Part shown: positions 54,316 to 62,148 of the stretch, in pieces | Layout: each line of letters opens with the position of its first letter | Position numbering within the stretch: position 1 is the first letter of the stretch | Origin: Streptomyces xanthii | GTDB lineage: Bacteria; Actinomycetota; Actinomycetes; Streptomycetales; Streptomycetaceae | DNA: 64,000 bases | Reading direction: 5' to 3' | Assembly (NCBI RefSeq): GCF_014621695.1 | Contig: NZ_CP061281.1 | Span: 7,192,001 to 7,256,000, forward strand | The notes under the pieces: generated by a model | What the model was told of the DNA's origin: nothing | Databases searched by the model: none | The model's input: only the letters and a program-made list of their open reading frames with translations | Made by a program: the position numbers and the translations under genes

Positions 54316-55364
54316 CCGCCACCCAGAAGCCGGCCGAGCCGGTCCTCAGCGTCCGTGACCTGACCGTCGACTTCCACGGACCCGACTCCGTCGTCCACGC
54401 CGTCGACGGCGTCTCCTACGACCTCCACCCCGGGGAGGTCCTCGCGGTCGTCGGCGAGTCCGGCTGCGGCAAGTCCGTCACGTCCATGGCCGTGATGGGC
54501 CTGCTTCCGCCCACCGCCCGCATCGGCGGCTCCGTGACCCTCGACGGGCAGGAACTCGTCGGCGCGAGCGAGCGCACCTGGCGCTCGCTGCGCGGCCGCC
54601 GGCTCTCCATGATCTTCCAGGAGCCGATGACCTCGCTGAACCCGGTGCTCACCGTCGGGCGGCAGATCACCGAGGTGCTGATCCACCACCAGAAGCTGAG
54701 CAAGAAGGACGCGCGCGCCCGCGCGATCGAACTGCTCGACCTCGTCGGCATCCCGGCCCCCGCCGAGCGGGTCGACGAGTACCCGCACCAGCTCTCCGGC
54801 GGCATGCGCCAACGCGTCATGATCGCCATCGCGGTCGCCTGCGACCCGGCCGTCCTCATCGCCGACGAGCCGACGACCGCCCTCGACGTCACCGTGCAGG
54901 CCGGCATCCTCGACGTGCTCAAGTCGCTGCGCGACCGGCTCGGCACCGCGATCGTGCTCATCACGCACGACCTCGGCGTCGTCGCCGAGACCGCCGACCG
55001 CGTCCTCGTCATGTACGCGGGCCGGCCCGTCGAACAGGCCCCGGCCGAGGAACTGTTCGCGCACCCGAGCCACCCGTACACGCGCGGGCTGCTCGGGGCG
55101 GTGCTGCGGCCCGGCAGCCGGACCGCAGAGGGGCGCGCCCGGCTCAACGAGATCCCCGGGCTCGTGCCCGACCTGCGCAAGCAGCCCGACGCCTGCTCGT
55201 TCGCGCCGCGCTGCACCTTCGCGCAGGACGACTGCCGCGGGGGCCGTCCGGAGCTGCGGACCCTGTCCGGTGCGCACCGGATCGCCTGCCACCACCCGGC
55301 GGGCTCGGCCGAGCCCGAACTCATGCCCGTCTCCGCGTCCACGTCAGAGGAGGTCTCCCGATGA
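54312..55364 (+). CDS. ABC importer ATPase (DppD-like)
   Basis: 350 aa. Walker A VGESGCGKSVTSMAVMGLL, Q-loop MIFQEPMTSLNPVLT, signature LSGGMRQRVMIAIAVACD, Walker B VLIADEPTTALDVT and the switch His in LITHDLGVVAETADRV. The C-terminal oligopeptide-transporter extension carries a Cys cluster (DACSFAPRCTFAQDDC) typical of Opp/Dpp ATPases. GTG start overlaps the permease stop (GTGA). Confidence 0.93.
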   Translation: MTATQKPAEPVLSVRDLTVDFHGPDSVVHAVDGVSYDLHPGEVLAVVGESGCGKSVTSMAVMGLLPPTARIGGSVTLDGQELVGASERTWRSLRGRRLSMIFQEPMTSLNPVLTVGRQITEVLIHHQKLSKKDARARAIELLDLVGIPAPAERVDEYPHQLSGGMRQRVMIAIAVACDPAVLIADEPTTALDVTVQAGILDVLKSLRDRLGTAIVLITHDLGVVAETADRVLVMYAGRPVEQAPAEELFAHPSHPYTRGLLGAVLRPGSRTAEGRARLNEIPGLVPDLRKQPDACSFAPRCTFAQDDCRGGRPELRTLSGAHRIACHHPAGSAEPELMPVSASTSEEVSR

Positions 55365-56350
55365 CCGGGACCCCCGTCCTCGAGGTCCGCGACCTCCAGC
55401 GTCACTTCCCGTCCGCGTCCGGCACGGTCAAGGCCGTCGACGGGGTCTCGCTGACCATCGGCCCCGGCGAGGTCGTCGGGCTCGTCGGCGAGTCCGGCAG
55501 CGGCAAGTCGACGGTGGGCCGCTGCGTGGTCCGTCTCGACACCCCGACCGGCGGCGAGGTCGTCATCGACGGCACCGACGTCACGACGCTGTCCCCGCGC
55601 GCCATGCGGCCGCTGCGCAAGAAGGTCCACCTGGTCTTCCAGGACCCGTCCTCCTCGCTCAACCCGCGCATGACGATCCGCCAGATCATCGCCGAGCCGC
55701 TACGGCTGCACGGCCTGGCGAACCGGGCCGAGGCCTCCGCCCGCGTCGACGAACTGCTCCGCCAGGTCGGCCTGCGCCCCGAACTCGCCGACCGCACCCC
55801 GCACCAGCTCTCCGGCGGACAGCGCCAGCGCGTCTCCATCGCGCGGGCCCTGTCCGTCGAGCCGGCGCTGCTCATCGCGGACGAGCCCACGTCCGCGCTC
55901 GACGTGTCGGTCCAGGCCTCCGTCCTGAACCTGCTCGCCGACCTGCAGAAGGAACGCGGTTTCGGCTGCCTGTTCATCACGCACGACCTGGCCGCGGTCG
56001 AGTACCTCGCGGACCGGATCGCCGTGATGTACCTCGGGCGGATCGTCGAACTCGCCCCGGCGGTGGAGCTGTTCGCCGATCCGAAGCATCCGTACACGCA
56101 GGCGCTGCTCTCGGCCGCGCCGGTGCCGGATCCGCAGGAGCAGCGCGAACGCTCCCGGATCGTGCTCGGGGGCGACCTGCCGAGCCCCCTGGACCCGCCG
56201 CCCGGCTGCCACTTCAACACGCGCTGCCCCCTGGCGACGGACCGCTGCCGCACGGAGTCCCCGGCCCTGCGCACCCTCCCCGACGGCCGCCAGGTGTCCT
56301 GCCACCTCGTGTCCGAGGACGGCACGGCCCCGAACGCGAAGTCGGCCTGA
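55361..56350 (+). CDS. ABC importer ATPase (DppF-like)
   Basis: 329 aa. Walker [35 protein letters not shown], signature [18 protein letters not shown], Walker [15 protein letters not shown], switch [16 protein letters not shown], and the C-terminal [14 protein letters not shown] cluster. ATGA overlap with DppD. Last gene of the operon; a 17-bp hairpin follows 18 nt after the stop. Confidence 0.93.
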   Translation: MTGTPVLEVRDLQRHFPSASGTVKAVDGVSLTIGPGEVVGLVGESGSGKSTVGRCVVRLDTPTGGEVVIDGTDVTTLSPRAMRPLRKKVHLVFQDPSSSLNPRMTIRQIIAEPLRLHGLANRAEASARVDELLRQVGLRPELADRTPHQLSGGQRQRVSIARALSVEPALLIADEPTSALDVSVQASVLNLLADLQKERGFGCLFITHDLAAVEYLADRIAVMYLGRIVELAPAVELFADPKHPYTQALLSAAPVPDPQEQRERSRIVLGGDLPSPLDPPPGCHFNTRCPLATDRCRTESPALRTLPDGRQVSCHLVSEDGTAPNAKSA

Positions 56351-56367
56351 CCCGACCTCGGAGTACG

Positions 56368-56412
56368 CGAAGTCCCCTGGTCCGAAACCAAGTTCCGGAC
56401 CAGGGGACTTCG
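56368..56412. terminator. Terminator of the importer operon
   Basis: CGAAGTCCCCTGGTCCG (56368-56384) pairs perfectly with 56396-56412, a 17-bp stem with an 11-nt loop AAACCAAGTTC, 18 nt past the stop. Confidence 0.9.
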
Positions 56413-56450
56413 TCGTCCAGCGCCGCCGACCCGGGGGTGACGTACCCCGT

Positions 56451-56490
56451 CAGGAGCGCGGGGAACTGCGCGAGCAGCCCCACCGGGGCG
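56451..56490. repeat. Second Streptomyces REP-like repeat copy
   Basis: CAGGAGCGCGGGGAACTGCG and the following CGAGCAGCCCCACCGG resemble 45627-45663 with a few differences (GAG for GGG, G for A, G for C). It lies between two terminators in the convergent gap between the importer operon and the amidohydrolase gene. Confidence 0.7.
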
Positions 56491-56548
56491 TCAGTCGGCG
56501 TTGTACCTCGACCCCACGGCCGTGGAGCCTCACGGCGCGGACGGCCGA

Positions 56549-56595
56549 ACGACGCCGCAGGGTCCCGGCGATGGGCCAGGACCCTGCGGCGTCGT
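56549..56595. terminator. Terminator of the amidohydrolase gene
   Basis: ACGACGCCGCAGGGTCC (56549-56565) pairs with 56579-56595, a perfect 17-bp stem with a 13-nt loop, 16 nt after the minus-strand stop at 56612. Confidence 0.9.
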
Positions 56596-56611
56596 CAGGG
56601 GAAAGGCGGGG

Positions 56612-57817
56612 TCAGACCAGCTGGAGCTGGTCCGCGACGACGCGGCCCGCGCGGAGCACCGTGCGGTCGGTGCCGCGGTCCATGACGGCGGCGGCGACCG
56701 TGTCACCGTCCACCAGGACGAGGTCCGCCGCGTCGCCCACCGAGACACCGGGACGGTCGGCCGTGGAGGTGAGGCGCTCCAGGGACGGGTCCAGGATCGC
56801 GGCGCCACCGCGGCTCGCGACGGCCCAGCAGTGCTCGATCAGCTCGTCCGGCCGGTACCGGTTCGTGAACGCCAGCTGCCACGTCCGGTCGAGCATGTCC
56901 CCGTTGCCGTACGGCGACCAGTAGTCCCGCTGGCCGTCCTCGCCGAGACCCACCCGCACCCCGGCCCGGGTCAGTTCCGCGAGGGGCAGCGCGTGCATCT
57001 GCTGCGCGGGCGCGATCGTCGCCATCGAGATGTCGAGGTCGGCGAACTCCTCGATGAGGCGCCGGGTGGTGGCCTCGTCGACGTTGCCCAATTCGTACGC
57101 GTGCGACAGCGTCACCTTGCCCTGCATGCCGAGCGCACGGGTCCGCTCCAGGATGAGGTCGGTGCTGAACACCCCGAGGTGGCCCGGCTCGTGGAGGTGG
57201 ATGTCCACCGGTGCCTGGTGCTTCTCGGCGAGGCCGAAGACGATGTCGAGGTGCTTGACCGGGTCCTTGTCGAGGGTGCACGGGTCGATGCCGCCGACGA
57301 CGGCCGCACCGGAGGCGAGCGCCTGGTCCATCAGCTCCGGCACGCCCTTCTCCAGGAGCAGGCCGGCCTGCGGGAAGGCCATGATCTCGACCTCGGCGCG
57401 GTCCTTGTGGGCCTCCTTGGCGGCGAGGACGCCCTCGAAACGCTCCAGGCCGCTGTCCGCGTCGATCTGCGCGTAGCTGCGCACGCGCGTGGTGCCGCGC
57501 TCGATCATGCGGCCGAGCAGCGCGGTGGTGCGCTCGGCGACCGGCGGGTCCTCGCGCCAGTGCTCGCGGTCGTTCATGGTCAGGCCCCACACGCCCGGCC
57601 GGCCGGTGTGCGGGCGGAACGGCAGGCCGACCCGGTTGGAGTCCAGGTGGCAGTGGACGTCGGAGAACGACGGCATGGCGAGGCGGCCCCGCCCGTCGAC
57701 GCTCGAACCGTCGTCGGCGCGCGCCGGGTCGTGCGGCATGACGGCCGCGATCCTGCCGTCCAGGATCTGGAGGTCGGAGGCGTCGCCGCCCCACGGGCGG
57801 ACGTTCCTGATGAGCAT
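56612..57817 (-). CDS. CodA-like amidohydrolase (cytosine deaminase / N-isopropylammelide hydrolase type)
   Basis: 401 aa. Metal ligands in SFSDVHCHLDSNRVGL (HxH) and DIHLHEPGHLG, SHAYELGNVDEATT, and the LGEDGQRDYWSPYGNGDMLD loop that aligns with the CodA catalytic Asp loop (GHDDVxDPWYPxG), with Glu in place of His. The family removes amino or alkylamino groups from, or opens, nitrogen heterocycles. The substrate is not deducible. AAGGAG lies 8 nt before the ATG at 57817. GGTATACC-type site 3 is 74 nt upstream, so it probably belongs to the GntR regulon with the importer, carbamate kinase and FdrA operon. Confidence 0.85.
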   Translation of the reverse strand: MLIRNVRPWGGDASDLQILDGRIAAVMPHDPARADDGSSVDGRGRLAMPSFSDVHCHLDSNRVGLPFRPHTGRPGVWGLTMNDREHWREDPPVAERTTALLGRMIERGTTRVRSYAQIDADSGLERFEGVLAAKEAHKDRAEVEIMAFPQAGLLLEKGVPELMDQALASGAAVVGGIDPCTLDKDPVKHLDIVFGLAEKHQAPVDIHLHEPGHLGVFSTDLILERTRALGMQGKVTLSHAYELGNVDEATTRRLIEEFADLDISMATIAPAQQMHALPLAELTRAGVRVGLGEDGQRDYWSPYGNGDMLDRTWQLAFTNRYRPDELIEHCWAVASRGGAAILDPSLERLTSTADRPGVSVGDAADLVLVDGDTVAAAVMDRGTDRTVLRAGRVVADQLQLV

Positions 57818-57890
57818 GGGCGTGACTCCTTGCGGGAAAGCGGACGGAACGCCTCGGACGGACCGTGGTCGAGGCCACCGTGACCTTAAC

Positions 57891-57906
57891 ATTTGGCATA
57901 CCAAAT
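57891..57906. promoter_or_regulatory. GGTATACC-type site 3 (GGCATACC) upstream of the amidohydrolase
   Basis: ATTTGG-CATA-CCAAAT, a 16-bp palindrome whose core GGCATACC differs by one base from the other sites. It lies 74-89 nt before the amidohydrolase ATG. Confidence 0.75.
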
Positions 57907-58001
57907 GAAGTTGCCTCCTGCATCGATGCGGCAGCTATGAGGTATTTGCGGCGAATTCAAGTCAGGAAGAGAGGGGATGGGCGGCGATTCTTCGGTCGAT
58001 C

Positions 58002-58009
58002 GGTATACC
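58002..58009. promoter_or_regulatory. GGTATACC site 4 upstream of gntR
   Basis: GGTATACC 74 nt before the gntR ATG at 58083, in the same 265-bp divergent region as site 3. It suggests autoregulation. Confidence 0.75.
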
Positions 58010-58082
58010 GGGCGGCCGAAAAGCGTCGGACCGTGCCAGGGGTGCGGCACGAGAGCCTGAACTCCGATGCGAAAATGGCGGA

Positions 58083-58748
58083 ATGACAGGCGCAACGGCA
58101 GACGCCGAGGAATTCACCCCCGAGTCGGAGCGGGTCATGCGCACCCTGCGCGACCAGATCATCGACGGCTCCCGGGCCCCCGGCAGCAAGCTGGTGGAGC
58201 GGGAGCTCGCCGCCGAGCTCGGCGTGAGCCGGCTGCCGGTGCGCGACGCGCTGCGCGATCTCGTCAACGAGGGCCTGGTGACGCCCAGGCCGCGCACCTG
58301 GGCCGTGGTCCGCGAGTTCACCCCCTCCGACATCTCGGACCTCAGCGAGGTCAGGTCCGCTCTGGAGACCCTGGGCTTCCGGCTCGCGGCGCAGCGCCGC
58401 ACCCGCTCGGGCCTCGCCAAGCTCCGCTCCCAGCTCGACGCGGAGCAGGCCGCCGCGGCCGAGGGCGACGGCGCCGCCGCGCGCCGTTTCGCGGCGGACT
58501 TCCACGAGACGGTCACCGAGCTCGCGGACAACGCCCTGCTGAGCGAGCTCGATCTGACGCTGCGCAGCCGGATGCGCTGGCTGCTGGGCCAGCACGACGA
58601 CTTCACTGCCGTCGCGGAGGAGCACGAGGAGCTGTACCGGGCCATCGAGGCCCGGGACGTGGAGACGGTGGGGGAGCTGGCGGTGGCGCACCTGGCGACC
58701 AGTCAGGCCGAGGCGGACGCGCACCACCGGCACGCCGTCGTGAGCTGA
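58083..58748 (+). CDS. GntR-family (FadR/FCD) regulator
   Basis: 221 aa. Winged HTH at about residues 12-80 (LRDQIIDGSRAPGSKLVERE, LAAELGVSRLPVRDALRDLV) and an all-helical FCD effector domain (about 90-215) with His residues in FHETVTELADNALL, EEHEELYRAIEARD and VAHLATSQ, the usual metal/ligand set. FadR-type proteins bind short palindromes, and GGTATACC-type sites occur upstream of this gene and its neighbours. It is therefore the likely controller of the importer, amidohydrolase, MFS, carbamate kinase and DUF2877-FdrA operons. Confidence 0.92.
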   Translation: MTGATADAEEFTPESERVMRTLRDQIIDGSRAPGSKLVERELAAELGVSRLPVRDALRDLVNEGLVTPRPRTWAVVREFTPSDISDLSEVRSALETLGFRLAAQRRTRSGLAKLRSQLDAEQAAAAEGDGAAARRFAADFHETVTELADNALLSELDLTLRSRMRWLLGQHDDFTAVAEEHEELYRAIEARDVETVGELAVAHLATSQAEADAHHRHAVVS

Positions 58749-58765
58749 CCGGCAGAAGCGGTGGG

Positions 58766-60034
58766 TCAGACCCCGCGGTAGCGGGGCAGCCCGGGCAGGC
58801 GCAGCGCGAGCACGGCGAGGAACGCGACGAGGAGCAGCGAGCTCAGCAGGGTCGTCGTGGCCACGCCGACGTGCTGCGCCGAGAAGCCCAGGCACAGCGA
58901 GGACAGCGGCATGACACCGATGGCGAGTTCCTGGACGCCGAGCGCCCGGCCCTGGACCGAGGGCTCGGTCGTCATCAGCAGCAGTGTGGTCTGGAGTACC
59001 CCGAACGAGGCGCTGAGCAGGCCGATGAACGCCATCAGCGCGAACGACACGGCCACATGGCGGGAGAGCGCGAACAGCGCCCACAGCGTGCCCCAGGCCG
59101 CGGTCCCGTAGACGAACAGGGCGCCCTTGAACCGGAAGTCGCCGAGCGCGGCGATGACCAGGGAACCGGTGAGGCCGCCGACGCCGCTGCACGTCAGGAG
59201 CCAGCCGAGGCCGTCCGCGTCCAGCCCCAGGGACTCCTTCGCGAAGACCGGCATGAAGGCCTGATACACCGGCCACAACAGGATGTTGGCGGCGAGGGTG
59301 ACGCCCAGGACGCCGGCGGCGAGGCGGTTGCCGAGGATCGTTCGGATGCCGCCGACCAGCAGCGCGCCCACCGGTTCCGGCGCGGCCCGCCGGGCGCCCT
59401 CCGTGTCCGCGTGGCGCAGCGGCCACAGCGCGAGCAGCGACAGGGCGAACCAGCCCGTGGAGATCCACAGGGCGACGGAGGAGCCGAACGCGCTGATCAT
59501 CGCGCCGCCCAGGGCCGGTCCGACGACCTGCGTCATGTTCATCGCCATGGCGTTCAGCGCGTTGGCGTTGCTGAGGTTGCGCCGCCCCACCAGTTCGAGG
59601 ACCAGTGAGGACCGGGCGGGCTGCGAGGGGGACTGGGCGAGGCCGGTGGCCAGGCCCGCGAGCACGAGCACCCAGTACGGGGCGTCGGTGACCGACTCGA
59701 GGGCGGACACGGCGACGGCGGCGGTCAGCGCCCAGCCGCAGGCGATGTTCAGCAGCCGTACGCGGTCGTGGCGGTCGGAGAGGACCCCGGCGAAGGGGCC
59801 GAGCAGCATCGGGGCGAGCCGCGCCGAGGTGAAGACGGCGAGCAGGAACTCCGAGCCGGTGGTGTCGAAGACGATCCAGCCCAGGACCATCGTCTGGGTC
59901 CAGGCGCCGCCGAAGAAGAAGACGTTGGAGACCCACAGGGCGCGGAAGGCCCGGCTGTCGCGCAGCGAGGCGAGCGGACCCGAGCGGGCGCGGGGAGGAG
60001 ACGGGGGTGCTTCCATCGGCGTCTCCCGCGGCAC
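58766..60034 (-). CDS. MFS transporter (EntS-like / MFS_3)
   Basis: 422 aa with about 12 helices. SRAFRALWVSNVFFFGGAWT, LLGPFAGVLSDRHDRVRLLN (motif A) and ALNAMAMNMTQVVGPALGGA are typical of the EntS-like exporter branch. GAGGAG lies 7 nt before the GTG at 60034. Site 5 lies 93 nt upstream, in the gap after the carbamate kinase stop, so it may be transcribed alone or as the second gene of the arcC transcript. It may export a by-product of the pathway or an unrelated compound. Confidence 0.87.
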   Translation of the reverse strand: MPRETPMEAPPSPPRARSGPLASLRDSRAFRALWVSNVFFFGGAWTQTMVLGWIVFDTTGSEFLLAVFTSARLAPMLLGPFAGVLSDRHDRVRLLNIACGWALTAAVAVSALESVTDAPYWVLVLAGLATGLAQSPSQPARSSLVLELVGRRNLSNANALNAMAMNMTQVVGPALGGAMISAFGSSVALWISTGWFALSLLALWPLRHADTEGARRAAPEPVGALLVGGIRTILGNRLAAGVLGVTLAANILLWPVYQAFMPVFAKESLGLDADGLGWLLTCSGVGGLTGSLVIAALGDFRFKGALFVYGTAAWGTLWALFALSRHVAVSFALMAFIGLLSASFGVLQTTLLLMTTEPSVQGRALGVQELAIGVMPLSSLCLGFSAQHVGVATTTLLSSLLLVAFLAVLALRLPGLPRYRGV

Positions 60035-60126
60035 GCTCGAACTCCTCTTCCGTTGTACGGATCCGGCCCGCTGGGCCGCCTCGCCACCGCCGCGTTGCGA
60101 CGACGGTGGCGAGGGGTTGCCCGAAT

Positions 60127-60134
60127 GGTATACC
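60127..60134. promoter_or_regulatory. GGTATACC site 5 between arcC and the MFS gene
   Basis: GAAT-GGTATACC-GAAA, 16 nt past the carbamate kinase stop and 93 nt before the MFS start on the minus strand. Confidence 0.75.
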
Positions 60135-60149
60135 GAAACGGTGCGGGCG

Positions 60150-61079
60150 TCAGACGAAGACGATGTCGCCCTCGACGTCGGAGCGGATCTCGGTGCCGAC
60201 CTTGCGCTCCAGCAGGTCGTCGAGACGGTCCAGCGGGCCGATGAGCGTACGGCCGCCGGCCTCGGCGACGCGCACCGCGGCGGCCACCTTCGGCGCCATG
60301 GAGCCCTCGGCGAACTTCATCGTGGCCAGGCCCTCGGGGGAGGCGGTGAGGATGTCGCGCTGCTCCGGGGTGCCCCAGTTCTCGCTGACGAAGTCGCCGT
60401 CGGTGAGCATGATGAGCATGTCGGCGCCCAGGTCCGCGGTGAGCGCGGCGCTCGCGGCGTCCTTGTCGACGACGGCCTGCATGCCGATCTGCCGGCCCTT
60501 GGAGTCGGTGCGCACCGGCACGCCGCCGCCGCCCACGCAGACCACCAGGGTGCCGTTGTCGAGCAGGGTGGAGACCAGCGGGGCCTGCATGATGCGCAGC
60601 GGGTGCGGCGACGGGACGACGCGGCGGAAGGCACCGCCGTCCTTGGCGATCGTCCAGCGGTACTCGGCCGCCGCCTCGGCCGCGTCCTGGGCGGAGTAGG
60701 TCGGGCCGATCAGCTTCGTCGGACGCTCGAAGGCCGGGTCGTTCTCGTCGACCTCGGTGGTGGTGACGATCGCCGCGACCTCGCGCTCACCGACCAGGGC
60801 GTTGGACAGCTCCTGCTGGATGACGTAGCCGATCATGCCCTGGGTCTCCGCGCCGAGGATGTCGAGCGGGTACGCCGCGACGTCCTGGTATGCCAGGTTC
60901 TGCAGGGCGAGGAGGCCGACCTGCGGGCCGTTGCCGTGGGTGATGACGACCTCGTGCTCGCGGGCCAGGCCGGCCAGGGCCTGGCAGGCGCCCCGGACGT
61001 TGGCGCGCAGGCGGTCGGCCGTCATCGGCTCCCCGCGCTTGGCCAGTGCGTTCCCTCCGAGGGCGACGACGATGCGCAT
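60150..61079 (-). CDS. arcC: Carbamate kinase
   Basis: 309 aa. MRIVVALGGNALAKRGEPMT, VITHGNGPQVGLLALQNLAY, GAETQGMIGYVIQQEL, VVCVGGGGVPV and KFAEGSMAPKVAAAVRVAEA are the full set of carbamate kinase motifs. It transfers phosphate from carbamoyl phosphate to ADP, giving ATP, CO2 and ammonia in the catabolic direction. No arginine deiminase or ornithine transcarbamylase gene is near. It is instead divergent from the DUF2877-FdrA-DUF1116 operon, the arrangement expected for a carbamoyl-phosphate-yielding transcarbamylase. Site 6 lies 44 nt upstream. Confidence 0.95.
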   Translation of the reverse strand: MRIVVALGGNALAKRGEPMTADRLRANVRGACQALAGLAREHEVVITHGNGPQVGLLALQNLAYQDVAAYPLDILGAETQGMIGYVIQQELSNALVGEREVAAIVTTTEVDENDPAFERPTKLIGPTYSAQDAAEAAAEYRWTIAKDGGAFRRVVPSPHPLRIMQAPLVSTLLDNGTLVVCVGGGGVPVRTDSKGRQIGMQAVVDKDAASAALTADLGADMLIMLTDGDFVSENWGTPEQRDILTASPEGLATMKFAEGSMAPKVAAAVRVAEAGGRTLIGPLDRLDDLLERKVGTEIRSDVEGDIVFV

Positions 61080-61122
61080 GTGAAGTCCCTTGTTCTGAAT
61101 GTTCGCTTACCGGACGCAGAAT

Positions 61123-61130
61123 GGTATACC
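61123..61130. promoter_or_regulatory. GGTATACC site 6 between arcC and the DUF2877-FdrA operon
   Basis: GAAT-GGTATACC-AATA in the 115-bp divergent region. It lies 44 nt from the arcC start and 65 nt from the DUF2877 start, able to control both. Confidence 0.8.
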
Positions 61131-61194
61131 AATATGGGTAGGTCAGAACGAGCCGGACGACAAGACCGGAAGCGGCAGTGAGGAGGGCACGACG

Positions 61195-62148
61195 ATGTGC
61201 CAGGGCGAGCCCCTCGGGCTGCGCGCGCACTCCGGTGACGCGCGCCTTCTCGCGCGCCTGCACGCGCCCGCTCCCGGACCCGCAGGCACCGGCCCGTACG
61301 GCTTCCGGGGCACCGGTGCCGTCCACTCCGCCTTCACCCACGTGGTCAACCTGCTCACCCCCGACGGCCTGCTCATCGCCCTCGCCTCCCGCGACGCGGG
61401 TGACGCCCCGCGCACCCTCGTCGTCGACGTCCCCGACTGGACCGGCACCGGACTCGACGCCGGCCACAGCGTGATGTTCGACACCGGCCGTCTCATTCTC
61501 GACGCCCCGGGCCGCCCCCTCCATCTGACCGCCGAAGGCGCCCGCCCCTGGGACCCGGCCGGCCCCTCCCTCGCGCACCTCGCCCCCGGCGCCCTCGCGC
61601 GCGCCGCCGACGCCCTCGACGCGTACAACCGTGCCCACGGCGCCCCCGGCGGCATGCTCGGCGCCGCCCCCGGCGCCGGCCTCATGGAGAGCGCCGTCGC
61701 CCGCGCCCTCGACGCCGGACGCGTCCGGCTGCTCGACGCGCTGCGCGCCGGCGACGCCGTCGAGACGGTGCACGGCATCCTCGCCCTGCACGGCCTCGGC
61801 CCCGGCCTCACCCCCGCCGGCGACGACTTCCTCGCCGGCCTGACTCTGGTCGCCGCCCTCCCCGGCAGCGCCCTGGCGCCGCTCCCGCCCGCCGTCCGCA
61901 CCGTCCTCGACGGCCACCGCGGACGCACCACCGACCTCGCCGCGGCCACCCTGACCGAGGCCGCCGAGGGTCGGGCGCGCGCCGAACTCATCGACGTACT
62001 ACGGCAGTTGGCGGACAGTCCGCCGCCGTGGGACCTGAACGATCCTGCCCGTCGCGTGCTGGCCTTCGGCCACACCTCGGGCAGCGACACCCTGTCCGGC
62101 CTCGTGGCCGGACTCCACCTGGAAGAAGAACTGCGAGGTTCGCTGTGA
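61195..62148 (+). CDS. DUF2877 protein, AllH (YlbF)-like transcarbamylase subunit
   Basis: 317 aa. FTHVVNLLTPDGLLIALASR in the N-terminal part, and the DUF2877 hallmarks GLGPGLTPAGDDFLAGLTLV and FGHTSGSDTLSGLVAGLHLE in the C-terminal part. In E. coli the homologue YlbF (AllH) acts with FdrA (AllF) and YlbE (AllG) as an oxamate carbamoyltransferase in allantoin use. AGGAGG lies about 8 nt before the ATG at 61195; the longer frame to 61099 would cross the operator and was not used. First gene of the operon. Confidence 0.88.
   Translation: MCQGEPLGLRAHSGDARLLARLHAPAPGPAGTGPYGFRGTGAVHSAFTHVVNLLTPDGLLIALASRDAGDAPRTLVVDVPDWTGTGLDAGHSVMFDTGRLILDAPGRPLHLTAEGARPWDPAGPSLAHLAPGALARAADALDAYNRAHGAPGGMLGAAPGAGLMESAVARALDAGRVRLLDALRAGDAVETVHGILALHGLGPGLTPAGDDFLAGLTLVAALPGSALAPLPPAVRTVLDGHRGRTTDLAAATLTEAAEGRARAELIDVLRQLADSPPPWDLNDPARRVLAFGHTSGSDTLSGLVAGLHLEEELRGSL

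Noticed and set aside
60150..61079. Arginine deiminase pathway membership of carbamate kinase
   Set aside because: No arcA, arcB or arcD homologue lies in the window; the neighbours are FdrA-type subunits instead.
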